Positions 17,995 to 26,849 of a DNA stretch of 64,000 nucleotides are shown piece after piece. The notes below the pieces were generated by a model. It was given only the letters and a program-made list of their open reading frames with translations. It searched no databases and was not told the DNA's origin. The position numbers were made by a program, and so were the translations under genes. Positions within the stretch are counted from its first letter, which is position 1. Each line of letters begins with the position of its first letter. Origin of the DNA: Chitinophagales bacterium (GTDB lineage: Bacteria; Bacteroidota; Bacteroidia; Chitinophagales; Chitinophagaceae); assembly GCA_013297995.1 (NCBI GenBank), contig JAAFJB010000003.1:1-64000 (forward strand), given 5' to 3'.

Positions 17995-19071
17995 ATGAAC
18001 ACATTTGTAATGCCAAAATTCCCCTCCGTAAAGCAATCGCTTCACTTGGAGCTTAAAAATAGGGTTCAGAATTATTTTGATGAGCGCGGAATTGAAGCAA
18101 CGGGTACTCCCAAACTGTTTACAAAAGCAATTGTTATGGTAATTGCGTTTATTGCGGTGTACACATTTCTGGTATTTTTCACGCCTGTTTGGTACCTTTC
18201 TATTCTTGGATGTTTAGTGCTGGGGGGGCTGGTTGCGGGTATTGGATTTAATGTGATGCACGATGGAAGCCACGGAAGTTTTAGTAATAATAGATGGGTT
18301 AATCGGGTTGCTGCTTCCTCAATAAGCTTGTTAGGAGCCAATCATTTTATGTGGAATATGAAGCACAACATGATTCACCACAGCTTTACTAATGTTGATG
18401 GAGTAGATGATGATATTGAAGTTGGTGTTTTGATGAGAATGGCGCCTACCCAAAAAAAATATGCTGCTCACCGCTTTCAGCATGTATATTTTTGGGTACT
18501 GTATATGTTGCTTTATGTTTTTTGGATATTTTTTACAGATTATAAAAAGTATTTCACTCAGAAAATAGGAAATGTTCCATTAAAAAAGATGTTGCTCAAA
18601 GATCATATTGAATTTTGGGGCGTTAAAATTTATCATGCTGCCGTTTTCATTGTTATTCCAGTTGTAATTGTTGGATGGATTAACTGGATGATTGGGTTTA
18701 TAACCATGAGTTTTTTTGCAGGATTTATTCTTAGCATAGTATTTCAGTTAGCGCATACGGTAGAACATACGGCTTTTCCTGTTGCTGATATTGAAACACA
18801 TAAACTACCAGACGAATATGCGGCTCACCAAATAAAAACAACGGCTAATTTTGCTACAAAGAACAAGTTGATAAGCTGGTTAGTAGGTGGGTTGAATTTC
18901 CAAATTGAACACCATCTTTTCCCTAAAATTTCACATGTGCATTATCCCGCTATAAGCGAAATTGTGCGCACTATATGCAATGAACACCAGTTACAGTATA
19001 TTGAGTATCCTACTATGCGTAAAGCAGTAGCAGCCCATGTAAGATTCTTACGTGATATGGGGAAGTACTAA
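17995..19071 (+). CDS. Membrane fatty acid desaturase (acyl-CoA / linoleoyl-CoA desaturase type)
   Basis: Di-iron membrane enzyme that introduces a double bond into acyl chains. The three His boxes are all present: HDGSHGS near residue 84, HNMIHHSF near 123, and QIEHHLFP near 304, plus HTVEH before the last box. Hydrophobic pairs around residues 45-80, 165-185 and 218-255 give the expected membrane topology. The Gln in the last box (QIEHH) is characteristic of front-end and linoleoyl-CoA desaturases, but regioselectivity cannot be fixed. Length 358 is normal. A palindrome at the likely transcription start suggests dedicated regulation. Confidence 0.92.
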   Translation: MNTFVMPKFPSVKQSLHLELKNRVQNYFDERGIEATGTPKLFTKAIVMVIAFIAVYTFLVFFTPVWYLSILGCLVLGGLVAGIGFNVMHDGSHGSFSNNRWVNRVAASSISLLGANHFMWNMKHNMIHHSFTNVDGVDDDIEVGVLMRMAPTQKKYAAHRFQHVYFWVLYMLLYVFWIFFTDYKKYFTQKIGNVPLKKMLLKDHIEFWGVKIYHAAVFIVIPVVIVGWINWMIGFITMSFFAGFILSIVFQLAHTVEHTAFPVADIETHKLPDEYAAHQIKTTANFATKNKLISWLVGGLNFQIEHHLFPKISHVHYPAISEIVRTICNEHQLQYIEYPTMRKAVAAHVRFLRDMGKY

Positions 19072-19084
19072 TAGACGGGTGAAT

Positions 19085-21676
19085 TTAGCTTTTTTTGGTG
19101 CTTGTTTTCTGAACGGTCTTTTTTGTAACGATTTTCTTTGTTCCTGCTTTCTTAGCAGGTGCTTTCGTTTTTTTGCTAAAAGCACCTGGTATTTGGGCCT
19201 CAATCAGCTTTTTTACTAGGTCTAGTTCTAGTACTTCTAAGCTTTCAGGGGTATATTTTGTACCATCTTCTTGCCGCCCTAGCTTTAGCATTTTTTTCTG
19301 GAAACGTATAAAAGGTCCCCACCTTCCATTTTCTATGGAAATTTTTTCAGAAGGCCATTGCTTTATGAAGCGGTTGGCTTCTTTTTCCATTTTTTTCTCA
19401 ATTAGCTCATTGATCTCTTGGTGGGTTAATGAGTCAAAATTATAGGCTTTTGGTATATTTATATAAAGTTCATTCCACTTAATAAAGGGACCGAATCTAC
19501 CCTTGCCTTTGGTAACCGGCAATTCATCAAAGAATGCTATGGGAGCATCGGCTTGTTGCTTCTCTTTCAACAAAATTATAGCCCTATCTAGCTCTAACGC
19601 GTGAAGGTCTTCGCCTTTTGGGATGGAGATAAATTGCTCTCCAAGTTTTATATAAGGGCCATATCTACCAATATTAACCGAAAGTTCTAATCCATCATGC
19701 TCACCTAAAATTCTTGGTAGTGAAAACAATTCCATAGCTTCCTCCATACTAATGGTTTCAATACTTTGCGACTGCTTAAGTTTGGCAAACCGGGGTTTTT
19801 CTGTTTCGTCACTAGTTTCTCCAATTTGTACCATGGGGCCGTATCTTCCCATTCTCGCAATTACCTTTTTACCACTTACTTCATCATATCCTAATTCTCT
19901 TTCGCCTTTGGCTCGCTCAGCATTTTCTAAAGTATGTTCTATGGTGGTATGAAAAGGCTTGTAGAATCCATCAATCATATTACTCCATTTCAACTTGCCA
20001 CCAGCTATCTCATCGAATTCGGCTTCAATTTTGGCGGTAAATCCAAAATCCATTACTTTATTAAAATGCTGTTTTAAAAAATCGGTCACCACCATACCTA
20101 AATCTGTTGGAAAAAGTTTGCTTTTTTCAGCGCCGGTATTTTCCTGTATAATTTCTTTCTCAATTTCATTCTTAGTAGTAAGCGTTAAAATGGTTACTGC
20201 TCTTTTAACACCTTCCTTATCTCTCTTCTCTACATAATTTCGCTTCATAATGGTAGAGATGGTAGGCGCATAGGTGGAGGGGCGACCAATTCCCAGTTCC
20301 TCAAGTTTTTTTACCAAAGCGGCTTCTGTATATCTTGCTGCCGAGCGACTGAATTTTTCAGAAGCATTCATTTGCACAAAACTGAGTAGATTCCCTATTT
20401 TAAGCGGCGGTAAAATTCCCTCATTTGCATCCTCATCTTCTTCATCTTTGCCTTCCATATACACTTTTAAAAATCCATCAAACTGCATTACTTCACCACT
20501 GGCAGTTAGCTGATCTTGAATGGTACTTATATTGATTTTAGCGATTGTTTTTTCAAAAGCAGCATCACTCATTTGTGAAGCAATGGTTCTTTTCCAAATC
20601 AATTCATAAAGTCGCTTTGTTTCATCATCATCAGAAGTGTGATTAGCCATATAGGTTGGTCGAATGGCTTCGTGCGCTTCTTGTGCGTTTTCGTTTTTAT
20701 TTTTAAACTTACGTGGCTGGTGATATTTACTGCCGTAGCTACTATTGATTTCTTTGCTGATATCTTCTAAAGCTGTTTCACTCAGGTTAATACTGTCAGT
20801 ACGCATATAAGTGATCTTTCCACTTTCATATAATTTTTGCGCAATAAGCATTGTTTTACTCACACTATATCCCATTTTACGCGAAGCTTCTTGCTGAAGG
20901 GTAGATGTGGTAAACGGAGCGGCAGGGGTTCTTTTGGCTGGCTTTACTTGTATGTCTGCCACCGTATAGTTTGCACGCATGCAACCCGTTAAAAAAGATT
21001 CGGCTTCTTTAATTGTGCTAATTTTTAACGGGCCATCTGCTTTAAAATTTACAGGTTTACCATTTATATCCAGCGCATTAAAAATGGCTTCAATTTTAAA
21101 GGAAGGTTCAGGAATAAATTGGTTTATCTCTCGCTCTCTTTCTACAATTAGCCGAACGGCTACACTTTGAACGCGACCAGCGCTGAGGCTTCTCTGCATT
21201 CCAATTTTACGCCATAGTACGGGACTCAGTTCAAATCCTACCAAACGATCTAGCACCCTTCTAGCTTGTTGGGCATTTACCAAGTTCATATTAATGATAC
21301 GTGGGTTATTAACCGCCTTTTTAATGGCGGGTGCGGTAATTTCATGAAATACAATTCGTTTGGTTACTGCAGGGTCTAGTCCTAATACTTCCGCAAGATG
21401 CCAACTGATGCTTTCACCCTCCCGATCCTCATCCGATGCTAGCCAAACTTCACTGGCTTTATTGGCCAATAATTTAAGTTCTTTAACTACTTTTAGTTTT
21501 TCTTCGGGAACTTTGTAGCGGGGTTGATAATCGTTATTTAGGTCAATACCCATATCGTCTTTTTCTAGGTCGCGAATATGGCCATAACAGCTTCTAACTT
21601 CAAAGTCTTTGCCTAGAATTTTTTCAATGGTTTTTGCTTTAGCGGGTGACTCAACAATCAATAAATTTTTAGCCAT
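19085..21676 (-). CDS. topA: DNA topoisomerase I
   Basis: Type IA topoisomerase relaxing negative supercoils. The Toprim domain opens with LLIVESPAKAKTIEKILG and carries DEDREGESISWHL; the active-site tyrosine is Y290 in KITYMRTDSINLS. The C-terminal part has no zinc-ribbon cysteines; instead four glycine-aromatic repeats are seen (GRYGPMVQIG, GRYGPYIKLG, GRFGPFIKW, GRWGPFIRF), followed by a Lys/Thr-rich basic tail, the usual layout in Bacteroidota. At 863 residues the gene is complete. A short ACCGTTTCAACGGT palindrome lies at 21684-21697, just before the start. Confidence 0.98.
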   Translation of the reverse strand: MAKNLLIVESPAKAKTIEKILGKDFEVRSCYGHIRDLEKDDMGIDLNNDYQPRYKVPEEKLKVVKELKLLANKASEVWLASDEDREGESISWHLAEVLGLDPAVTKRIVFHEITAPAIKKAVNNPRIINMNLVNAQQARRVLDRLVGFELSPVLWRKIGMQRSLSAGRVQSVAVRLIVEREREINQFIPEPSFKIEAIFNALDINGKPVNFKADGPLKISTIKEAESFLTGCMRANYTVADIQVKPAKRTPAAPFTTSTLQQEASRKMGYSVSKTMLIAQKLYESGKITYMRTDSINLSETALEDISKEINSSYGSKYHQPRKFKNKNENAQEAHEAIRPTYMANHTSDDDETKRLYELIWKRTIASQMSDAAFEKTIAKINISTIQDQLTASGEVMQFDGFLKVYMEGKDEEDEDANEGILPPLKIGNLLSFVQMNASEKFSRSAARYTEAALVKKLEELGIGRPSTYAPTISTIMKRNYVEKRDKEGVKRAVTILTLTTKNEIEKEIIQENTGAEKSKLFPTDLGMVVTDFLKQHFNKVMDFGFTAKIEAEFDEIAGGKLKWSNMIDGFYKPFHTTIEHTLENAERAKGERELGYDEVSGKKVIARMGRYGPMVQIGETSDETEKPRFAKLKQSQSIETISMEEAMELFSLPRILGEHDGLELSVNIGRYGPYIKLGEQFISIPKGEDLHALELDRAIILLKEKQQADAPIAFFDELPVTKGKGRFGPFIKWNELYINIPKAYNFDSLTHQEINELIEKKMEKEANRFIKQWPSEKISIENGRWGPFIRFQKKMLKLGRQEDGTKYTPESLEVLELDLVKKLIEAQIPGAFSKKTKAPAKKAGTKKIVTKKTVQKTSTKKS

Positions 21677-21815
21677 GTATAAAACCGTTTCAACGGTATT
21701 TTCTTCAATTTAAAATACAATAAACTTCATACTTTGAAGTGTAAAAATAAGGGTTAGCTTAGTTTTCAATGATGCAATATTAATGGAAACCTACAAATCA
21801 TAAAAAAATGGACTG

Positions 21816-22682
21816 TTAGGATAGGGTTATATATTCAACAATATGTTTTTGTACCTGAGGGTCTAAATAGATTTTATTATGACCTAACCCATTGGTTACC
21901 AAGAATTCAGTTCCTGGGATATTATCATTTAGTAAGGCTTTTATATCTTGAAAACTGCAAATTTTATCGTCTTGGTCGTGCACCCATAAAACCGAGGAAC
22001 TAAGGGTTTTGATTATCCGAGCAACTGAAAAAAAAGCATAAGAATTACCTGTAAGTTCAAAAATATACTGCTCAAAGTCTTGAATTATTTCCTTACTAGC
22101 GGGAATTACGGCAAAAAAATTGGCAACCGCTGCACTAGTTTCTGTTAGCGGCGCAATAAGAATTAGTTTTCGATTTTCTGCATTTGGCAATGATTCAAGT
22201 GCAAGTGCTGCGGCAAGGCCTCCAAAAGAATGTGCAATAAAAGCATAAAAATTTCCAAATACCTGCTCGGCTTGCAATATCATTTCTTTATACTCAAGAA
22301 CATGAGTTCTTTTGCCATCACTTCTTCCATGAGCTGGTGCATCAAAAGCAACCACTTCTATTCCTCGGTTAATTAAAGGGGATACAAATCCTTCAAATTT
22401 ATAAGCACAACTTCCAAACCCGTGTAGGAGTAAGACTTTTTTAGGGTTGAGCAAAGGCGACTTCCATCTATTTCCCCTGATGGTTAAACCATAAAGCTCA
22501 ATAGTAATTGGTTCCGAAGATTCAAAAATAGCGGGTCTGAGTTTTTGCATACGCATTGTGAATGGAGTACAGAATGCGTTAAAAGCAATAATGGTAGCTT
22601 TTCTTATAGAGAAGAAACCTACTAAACGCAGTTTGTAGGTATAGTATTGAATAATGACCCGCTGCCATAAACTCATTTTCAT
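21816..22682 (-). CDS. Alpha/beta hydrolase
   Basis: A 288-residue alpha/beta-fold hydrolase. The oxyanion-hole strand is VLLHGFGSCAY, the nucleophile elbow is AHSFGG with Ser152, an acid is suggested by VHDQDDKICSF, and the catalytic His is in NGLGHNKIYL. The substrate is unknown; esterase or lipase-like activity is the general expectation. There is no signal peptide, although the first 40 residues are basic and hydrophobic (KLRLVGFFSIRKATIIAFN) and could associate with the membrane. It stands alone between topA and a terminator hairpin. Confidence 0.88.
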   Translation of the reverse strand: MKMSLWQRVIIQYYTYKLRLVGFFSIRKATIIAFNAFCTPFTMRMQKLRPAIFESSEPITIELYGLTIRGNRWKSPLLNPKKVLLLHGFGSCAYKFEGFVSPLINRGIEVVAFDAPAHGRSDGKRTHVLEYKEMILQAEQVFGNFYAFIAHSFGGLAAALALESLPNAENRKLILIAPLTETSAAVANFFAVIPASKEIIQDFEQYIFELTGNSYAFFSVARIIKTLSSSVLWVHDQDDKICSFQDIKALLNDNIPGTEFLVTNGLGHNKIYLDPQVQKHIVEYITLS

Positions 22683-22723
22683 AGCTCAAATATATCAATT
22701 TGATCTTGGGATATTGAATAAAT

Positions 22724-22753
22724 AAAAACTCCTGAAAATTTTCAGGAGTTTTT
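22724..22753 (-). terminator. Terminator hairpin after the LruC lipoprotein gene
   Basis: A perfect 30-base palindrome, AAAAACTCCTGAAAA facing its complement, lying 14 bases beyond the LruC stop on the leftward strand. The GC core is ACTCCTG/CAGGAGT, ending in a T-run on either strand, so it can work in both directions. Confidence 0.8.
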
Positions 22754-22767
22754 AAAAGCGATTTTAA

Positions 22768-24264
22768 CTATTTAGTAAAGAGTAAGGAGTTGCTCCTATA
22801 CCCACTGGCCGTATTTGTGTTCCAATCTCTATAGTCTCTACCTCCAGACGCTGCCCAGCCAAAGAATTTCAAATAAGCATTTCCGATGGATTGCTGTTCA
22901 ACTGGATATACAAAATTGTCCATAAAATTTAGTGCCCAAGGATAGTTCTGCTTGGTAACAAAATAAATATTACTAGCGGGAGTAGTGTTGTCAACTCCTT
23001 TGCCAAACTGTGTTCTATCAATTAAATCGGTAGGTAGCATGCCCGGAAGGTGAACTTCAAATCCTCTTTTCTTATCGCAAATAATAAAGGGATTAAATGG
23101 AGCAGCACCAAAGCTAGCATTACTAATGGGTGAAGCCAATGCAATGGTTAATCGAACGGTATCACCCGTTACTTTGGCCAAGCTCATATCAGTATTAATC
23201 ATTGGAGAAGCCGCAGAAACAGGTCTGATAAGCGACCTACAATTATCAAAAGGCACAATTACGGCATTGGTTTGACTAGCTTCGGTTCCATTTGCATTGA
23301 GTCTGATATAATTATCTGTATGTCTGTAACCCGTTACGCTTTGAATTTTATTAGCAGCAAAAGGTAATTGAACCCCAAAACCATTTTGGAAAGTGGCGCC
23401 ACTTGCAATGGGTGCAAAACTTCCGTACAAATCAACTACTTCATTACTACCACTAGAAACCCATTTGTATTGATATTTAACCACTAAATCATTTAAGTCG
23501 TAATCACCAGAAACAGGCCATTGGTCTTCAAAAGCTATGCTTGCCCAAGTGGTTTTGCTGGGGTAGTAATTGGTGTATGCTCTCCTAGAATCGTTAGGAA
23601 ACTCATCAAGCAAATCGGTAACCATTTCAGCCTCAATAGCATCATTTGGTTCCATTACAGTGGGGCGACCATCTGCATCATAAGGAGATAAATAGCTGAA
23701 CACTGTATTAGTGGTTACTCCGTTAATGGTTGCGTTGCCTCTAACTCCATTACTATTGCTGCGAACATAGTTTCTCTCAGCAGCGGGATTAGCCACACTC
23801 ATTGATCCCACAATGGCACCTGTAAACGTTTTACTTCCGCCAATAGTACCTGTAATAGAATTATTGGTAATTACTGCCTTTGCATTTTTAATCAATCCAA
23901 TATATTTGGGGTCAATTATTAATGTGTCTATGGCAGCAGGAACACTAATATTAGCAATAAAGCGGCCACTTGCATCGGAAAATCCTGTAAAAATTTTGTC
24001 GCCCAATACCCCTTTACTTTTAATGGTATAAACGCTCAAAGGAACTCCTTTTAACGGTTGGTTGGTATTGGTTTGAACTGTAATATTTACGGCTACTGTT
24101 TTGGATGTCACAAATGCAAATCCATCTGGAGCAATTTTTTCAAGTGGGGTTCCCTGTTGTAGGTCTTGTTCAATTTTTTTCTGACAAGCAAAAAAAGCTA
24201 GAGACGATATTAGAACCAGCGTCAATAGTGAGTTTAAGGTTAATGGTAAGCGGTTGTTTTTCAT
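22768..24264 (-). CDS. LruC domain lipoprotein
   Basis: Large exported lipoprotein of 498 residues. The signal sequence ends at the lipobox LAFFAC (Cys about 27). Residues about 60-130 look like a carboxypeptidase-regulatory-like beta-sandwich (VNITVQTNTNQPLKGVPLSV, then GFSDASGRF). The C-terminal half carries the LruC signature FEDQWPVSGDYDLNDLVVKY and ends with an Asp/Trp-rich strand (FFGWAASGGRDYRDW). LruC proteins are surface-associated and of unknown function. It is probably monocistronic, closed by the palindromic terminator at 22724. Confidence 0.88.
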   Translation of the reverse strand: MKNNRLPLTLNSLLTLVLISSLAFFACQKKIEQDLQQGTPLEKIAPDGFAFVTSKTVAVNITVQTNTNQPLKGVPLSVYTIKSKGVLGDKIFTGFSDASGRFIANISVPAAIDTLIIDPKYIGLIKNAKAVITNNSITGTIGGSKTFTGAIVGSMSVANPAAERNYVRSNSNGVRGNATINGVTTNTVFSYLSPYDADGRPTVMEPNDAIEAEMVTDLLDEFPNDSRRAYTNYYPSKTTWASIAFEDQWPVSGDYDLNDLVVKYQYKWVSSGSNEVVDLYGSFAPIASGATFQNGFGVQLPFAANKIQSVTGYRHTDNYIRLNANGTEASQTNAVIVPFDNCRSLIRPVSAASPMINTDMSLAKVTGDTVRLTIALASPISNASFGAAPFNPFIICDKKRGFEVHLPGMLPTDLIDRTQFGKGVDNTTPASNIYFVTKQNYPWALNFMDNFVYPVEQQSIGNAYLKFFGWAASGGRDYRDWNTNTASGYRSNSLLFTK

Positions 24265-24334
24265 TTTGTGATTATTATTATGATGTAAAATTGTGATTCT
24301 ATAATTAAACGAACAATACCGAATTGTTTGTATT

Positions 24335-24460
24335 TTAAAAAAATGCGGAATTAAGTTTTAAAATGAAAGTAGTTTTTGCATTACAAGCCCAAAGAATTAT
24401 CCCTAAAATGAGAATAATTATTAAGAAACGAATAATCTGCTTTGATTTAAAATTTGTCAT
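24335..24460 (-). CDS. Possible 41-residue single-pass membrane peptide
   Basis: A short open frame from an ATG, lying 70 bases upstream of the LruC gene on the same strand. A basic start (MTNFKSKQ) is followed by a strongly hydrophobic helix IIRFLIIILILGIILWAC and a short tail, the shape of a small membrane or lipoprotein peptide. The lipobox-like LWAC has a poor -2 residue. No homologue is recognised, and AT-rich DNA gives such frames by chance. An overlapping 50-codon frame on the other strand has no such organisation. Confidence 0.22.
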   Translation of the reverse strand: MTNFKSKQIIRFLIIILILGIILWACNAKTTFILKLNSAFF

Positions 24461-24649
24461 CGAATTATATAGTGCCATTTTTGTACCAGACGTAAATAAG
24501 TCTGTATATTATTGATAATCAACATAATATAATTTCACTCTCACCTTAAAATTATCTTCTATTGGGATGAGTTTCCCATTTTGGGAGTATTCAAAGTCCC
24601 TTTTATCACCTATTTAATAGTTTTGGCGGGGGAATACAAGTATTTAAAA

Positions 24650-24657
24650 TACTTTTG
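24650..24657 (+). promoter_or_regulatory. Bacteroidota -7 box for the ferredoxin gene
   Basis: TACTTTTG matches TAnnTTTG exactly, 18 bases before the ATG. TTTTGG at 24621-24626 could be the -33 element, though its spacing of about 24 bases is longer than ideal. Confidence 0.55.
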
Positions 24658-24675
24658 CAGCGCAAACCATAAAAA

Positions 24676-25011
24676 ATGTACACAGTATATATAGATTTTG
24701 AGCAAAAAGGATTGGAAAAGCAAGTGATATCTAATATTGAAGCAGATCAGAGTATTTTAGAAGTATGCTTGAATCATGGAATTGAACTTCACCATAATTG
24801 TGGAGCAGTTTGTGCTTGCAGCACCTGTCACGTTTATATTAATAAAGGAGCAGAATGTATTGCCGAGCTAAGTGATAGAGAAGAAGATTTTATTGATAGG
24901 GCTGTGAATCCACGAATCAATTCTCGATTGGGTTGTCAGTGCGTATTAGAACCGGGATCTGGGGAGATCCATATTTTATTGCCCGATCAAACACAATTTC
25001 TAGGTGAATAA
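24676..25011 (+). CDS. fdx: 2Fe-2S ferredoxin, adrenodoxin/ISC type
   Basis: Small electron carrier of 111 residues. The cluster ligands follow the pattern Cys-x5-Cys-x2-Cys: C42, C48 and C51 in NCGAVCACSTCHVY, with the fourth at C87 (or C89) in RLGCQC. LSDREEDFIDRAV and the closing EIHILLPDQ match the ISC-type ferredoxins that supply electrons for iron-sulfur cluster assembly. The next gene encodes IscX, which strengthens that role. The rest of the isc operon is not in the window. Confidence 0.93.
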   Translation: MYTVYIDFEQKGLEKQVISNIEADQSILEVCLNHGIELHHNCGAVCACSTCHVYINKGAECIAELSDREEDFIDRAVNPRINSRLGCQCVLEPGSGEIHILLPDQTQFLGE

Positions 25012-25036
25012 TTCATCTTAAAGCAAAAACACAATT

Positions 25037-25273
25037 ATGAACCACTTTGAACCTCCCATTTATTGGAACGATCATGAAGATATTGCCATGAAACTTTATG
25101 AGCGTTTTGGAAATGATTTTACGGAAGCAAAAATCTACCGCATAAGGTTTACCGATTTATTAAATTGGATTTTAGAAATTCCAAGATTTGAAGGTACAAA
25201 GGATCAAAGTACAGAAGGGCATCTTGAAATGATACAAAGTGCTTGGGTGTACGAATGGAGAGATAACCAGTAA
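25037..25273 (+). CDS. iscX: Iron-sulfur cluster assembly protein IscX
   Basis: A 78-residue acidic helical protein of the IscX/YfhJ family, which binds iron and modulates cysteine desulfurase IscS. The conserved opening is IYWNDHEDIAMKLYERFG, followed by FTDLLNWILEIPRF and the closing MIQSAWVYEWRD. It sits 25 bases downstream of the ferredoxin gene, as in the proteobacterial isc operon order fdx-iscX. It is complete. Confidence 0.93.
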   Translation: MNHFEPPIYWNDHEDIAMKLYERFGNDFTEAKIYRIRFTDLLNWILEIPRFEGTKDQSTEGHLEMIQSAWVYEWRDNQ

Positions 25274-25294
25274 TTTGTGTAAACTAATTTTAAT

Positions 25295-25435
25295 ATGCTT
25301 GCGCAACTGAAAAATATATTAGTGTTTGTTTTAGACGTTGATGGGGTTTTAACAGACGGTACATTATTGGTAATGCCTAATGGGGTATTGATTAGGAAAA
25401 TGAATATCAAAGATGGATACGCCCTTCAACTGGCT
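25295..25435 (+). pseudogene. kdsC: Truncated kdsC (KDO-8-phosphate phosphatase), N-terminal 47 codons only
   Basis: The first 47 codons encode the start of a HAD-type phosphatase: the nucleophile motif LDVDGVLTDG with D14 and D16, then LIRKMNIKDGYALQLA, which is typical of 3-deoxy-D-manno-octulosonate-8-phosphate phosphatase. KdsC proteins are about 165-175 residues and need later motifs (Ser/Thr, Lys and a second Asp pair); none follow. After Ala47 the reading frame enters sequence that belongs, in another frame, to a UbiA prenyltransferase, and ends at 25513. The enzyme would normally complete KDO synthesis for lipopolysaccharide. It is almost certainly inactive. Confidence 0.85.
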
Positions 25436-26187
25436 ATATTATCAATGATTATTTCGATCAAAATATTGATGAGATTAATAAGCCAGAAAAAATGGTGGTT
25501 AATCGCATTATAAAAAGGCGTTGGGTTATTTTCTGGCATTTATTATTAAGTATGGCAGGGCTATTTATTACCATGCTGGCTTTGCCCATGGCAGGTTTTT
25601 GGCACTTGGTTCTTGCGAATATGCTCGCCATTATTGCATTGTGGTTTTATTCAACCAATTTAAAAAAACAATTTCTGATTGGTAATATACTCATCTCACT
25701 GCTCACATCTTGGGTTTTATTCATATTGTTTTTTTCAAAATACCCCCTTAATTTACAGGAACTAATGCACGTAGAGCACCAGCGGGTTCGATTTTTTAGG
25801 CTCACCATTTTATATGCTGCCTTCGCATTTATTATTTCATTAATTAGGGAGGTAGTAAAAGATATGGAAGATATGGAAGGGGATAGAAAATATGGGTGTA
25901 GAACCCTCCCTATTGTATGGGGTATTCAAGCTACTAAAGTATTTGTAGCAGTCTGGATAGTAGTACTGATAGGCTTGTTACTCGCCCTTCAAATATATGC
26001 GCTAGGAATGGGGTGGTGGCAAAGCGCCTTGTATTGTGTATTATTAATTGTTATTCCACTTATTGTAGTACTTAAAAAATTATTCAGTGCCGCTTCTCCA
26101 AAAGAGTATCACCAAATGAGTAACCTCATTAAAATAGTTATGTTTACGGGTATCTTATCTATGTTTTTTTTTAGACTATACAATTAA
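25432..26187 (+). pseudogene. 5'-truncated UbiA-family prenyltransferase (geranylgeranylglycerol-phosphate geranylgeranyltransferase-like)
   Basis: From 25432 the frame reads GYIINDYFDQNIDEINKPEK, the first Asp-rich prenyl-diphosphate site of UbiA enzymes, and continues through several membrane helices to the second site DMEDMEGDRKYG and TLPIVWG. The roughly 50-65 residues normally before NDYFD, including the first membrane helix, are missing, and a stop at 25393 closes the frame upstream. The first in-frame ATG (25492, giving 231 residues) lies after the first catalytic motif, so any translated product would lack it. The 251 codons that remain are otherwise intact and show no other stops, which suggests the loss is recent. 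Confidence 0.85.
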
Positions 26188-26191
26188 TAAA

Positions 26192-26782
26192 ATGCAATTG
26201 CCTACCATAATATTAGCCTCGCAGTCGCCCCGAAGAAAACAATTGTTGGAATGGGCAGAAATACCCTTTAGAATAGTAGTACAGCCTACCGATGAAACCT
26301 ATCCTTCTGATTTATGTACCGAGCAAATTCCAATATATATAGCACAACAAAAAGCAAAAGCAGTTAAAGCGCATTTATTAGGAGCTGGCGAATGCTTGGA
26401 AAATGAAATCATACTTGCAGCAGATACAATTGTGGTGACCCACTCTGCTGTATTAAATAAGCCAAAAGATAGAGCTGATGCAATTGCCATGCTAACCCTT
26501 CTCAGTGGAAATGAACACCGAGTTATTACAGGAGTAGTACTGCACAAAAATAATATTGAAAAGCAATTTTCTGTTACAACCCATGTTCAATTTCACGCGC
26601 TTTCCCAAGCGCAAATTTGTTTTTATGTTGACCAATATAAACCTTACGACAAAGCAGGTGCTTATGCCATACAAGAATGGATTGGCGTAACGGGAATTGC
26701 AGCCATTAGAGGCGATTTTTACAATGTTATGGGCTTGCCGGTGAGCACAGTTGTTCAAGCATTGCATACATTAAATTCTTAA
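26192..26782 (+). CDS. maf: Maf family nucleotide pyrophosphatase
   Basis: House-cleaning enzyme hydrolysing dTTP/UTP or modified nucleoside triphosphates. Signatures are ILASQSPRRKQLLEW at residues 6-20, the catalytic Asp in ILAADTIV, LSGNEHRVITGV and the Lys/Asp-bearing YKPYDKAGAYAIQEW with GIRGD-like AAIRGDFYNVMGLPV. Length 196 is normal. It starts four bases after the ubiA remnant, so it was probably part of the same operon and may now depend on transcription through the damaged region. Confidence 0.95.
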   Translation: MQLPTIILASQSPRRKQLLEWAEIPFRIVVQPTDETYPSDLCTEQIPIYIAQQKAKAVKAHLLGAGECLENEIILAADTIVVTHSAVLNKPKDRADAIAMLTLLSGNEHRVITGVVLHKNNIEKQFSVTTHVQFHALSQAQICFYVDQYKPYDKAGAYAIQEWIGVTGIAAIRGDFYNVMGLPVSTVVQALHTLNS

Positions 26783-26799
26783 ATAAAAATCAGGTATTT

Positions 26800-26849
26800 A
26801 TACCATTGTATCCTGTAATAATTTTAGGTATTCAATAATGCAATGGTAT
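26800..26849 (+). promoter_or_regulatory. Inverted repeat enclosing the DUF2851 start codon
   Basis: ATACCATTGTAT (26800-26811) pairs with ATGCAATGGTAT (26838-26849) over 12 positions with one G-U pair and a 26-base loop. The right arm includes the first two bases of the ATG at 26848. Such a hairpin could mask the start codon. Confidence 0.35.

Larger units (their letters stand above)
24265..24675. other. Intergenic region between LruC lipoprotein and ferredoxin
   Basis: 411 bases, AT-rich. It contains a rightward promoter box at 24650-24657 and one small leftward open frame (24335-24460) described separately. Otherwise I see no RNA gene or repeat. Confidence 0.5.

Noticed and set aside
21684-21697. 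ACCGTTTCAACGGT palindrome near the topA start as a regulatory operator
   Set aside because: Only 6 base pairs with a 2-base centre; too short to distinguish from chance without comparative data.
25492-26187. Treating the prenyltransferase as an intact 231-residue gene starting at an internal ATG
   Set aside because: The first Asp-rich catalytic motif NDYFDQNID lies upstream of that ATG in the same frame, so the ATG is simply the first one left after a 5' deletion.
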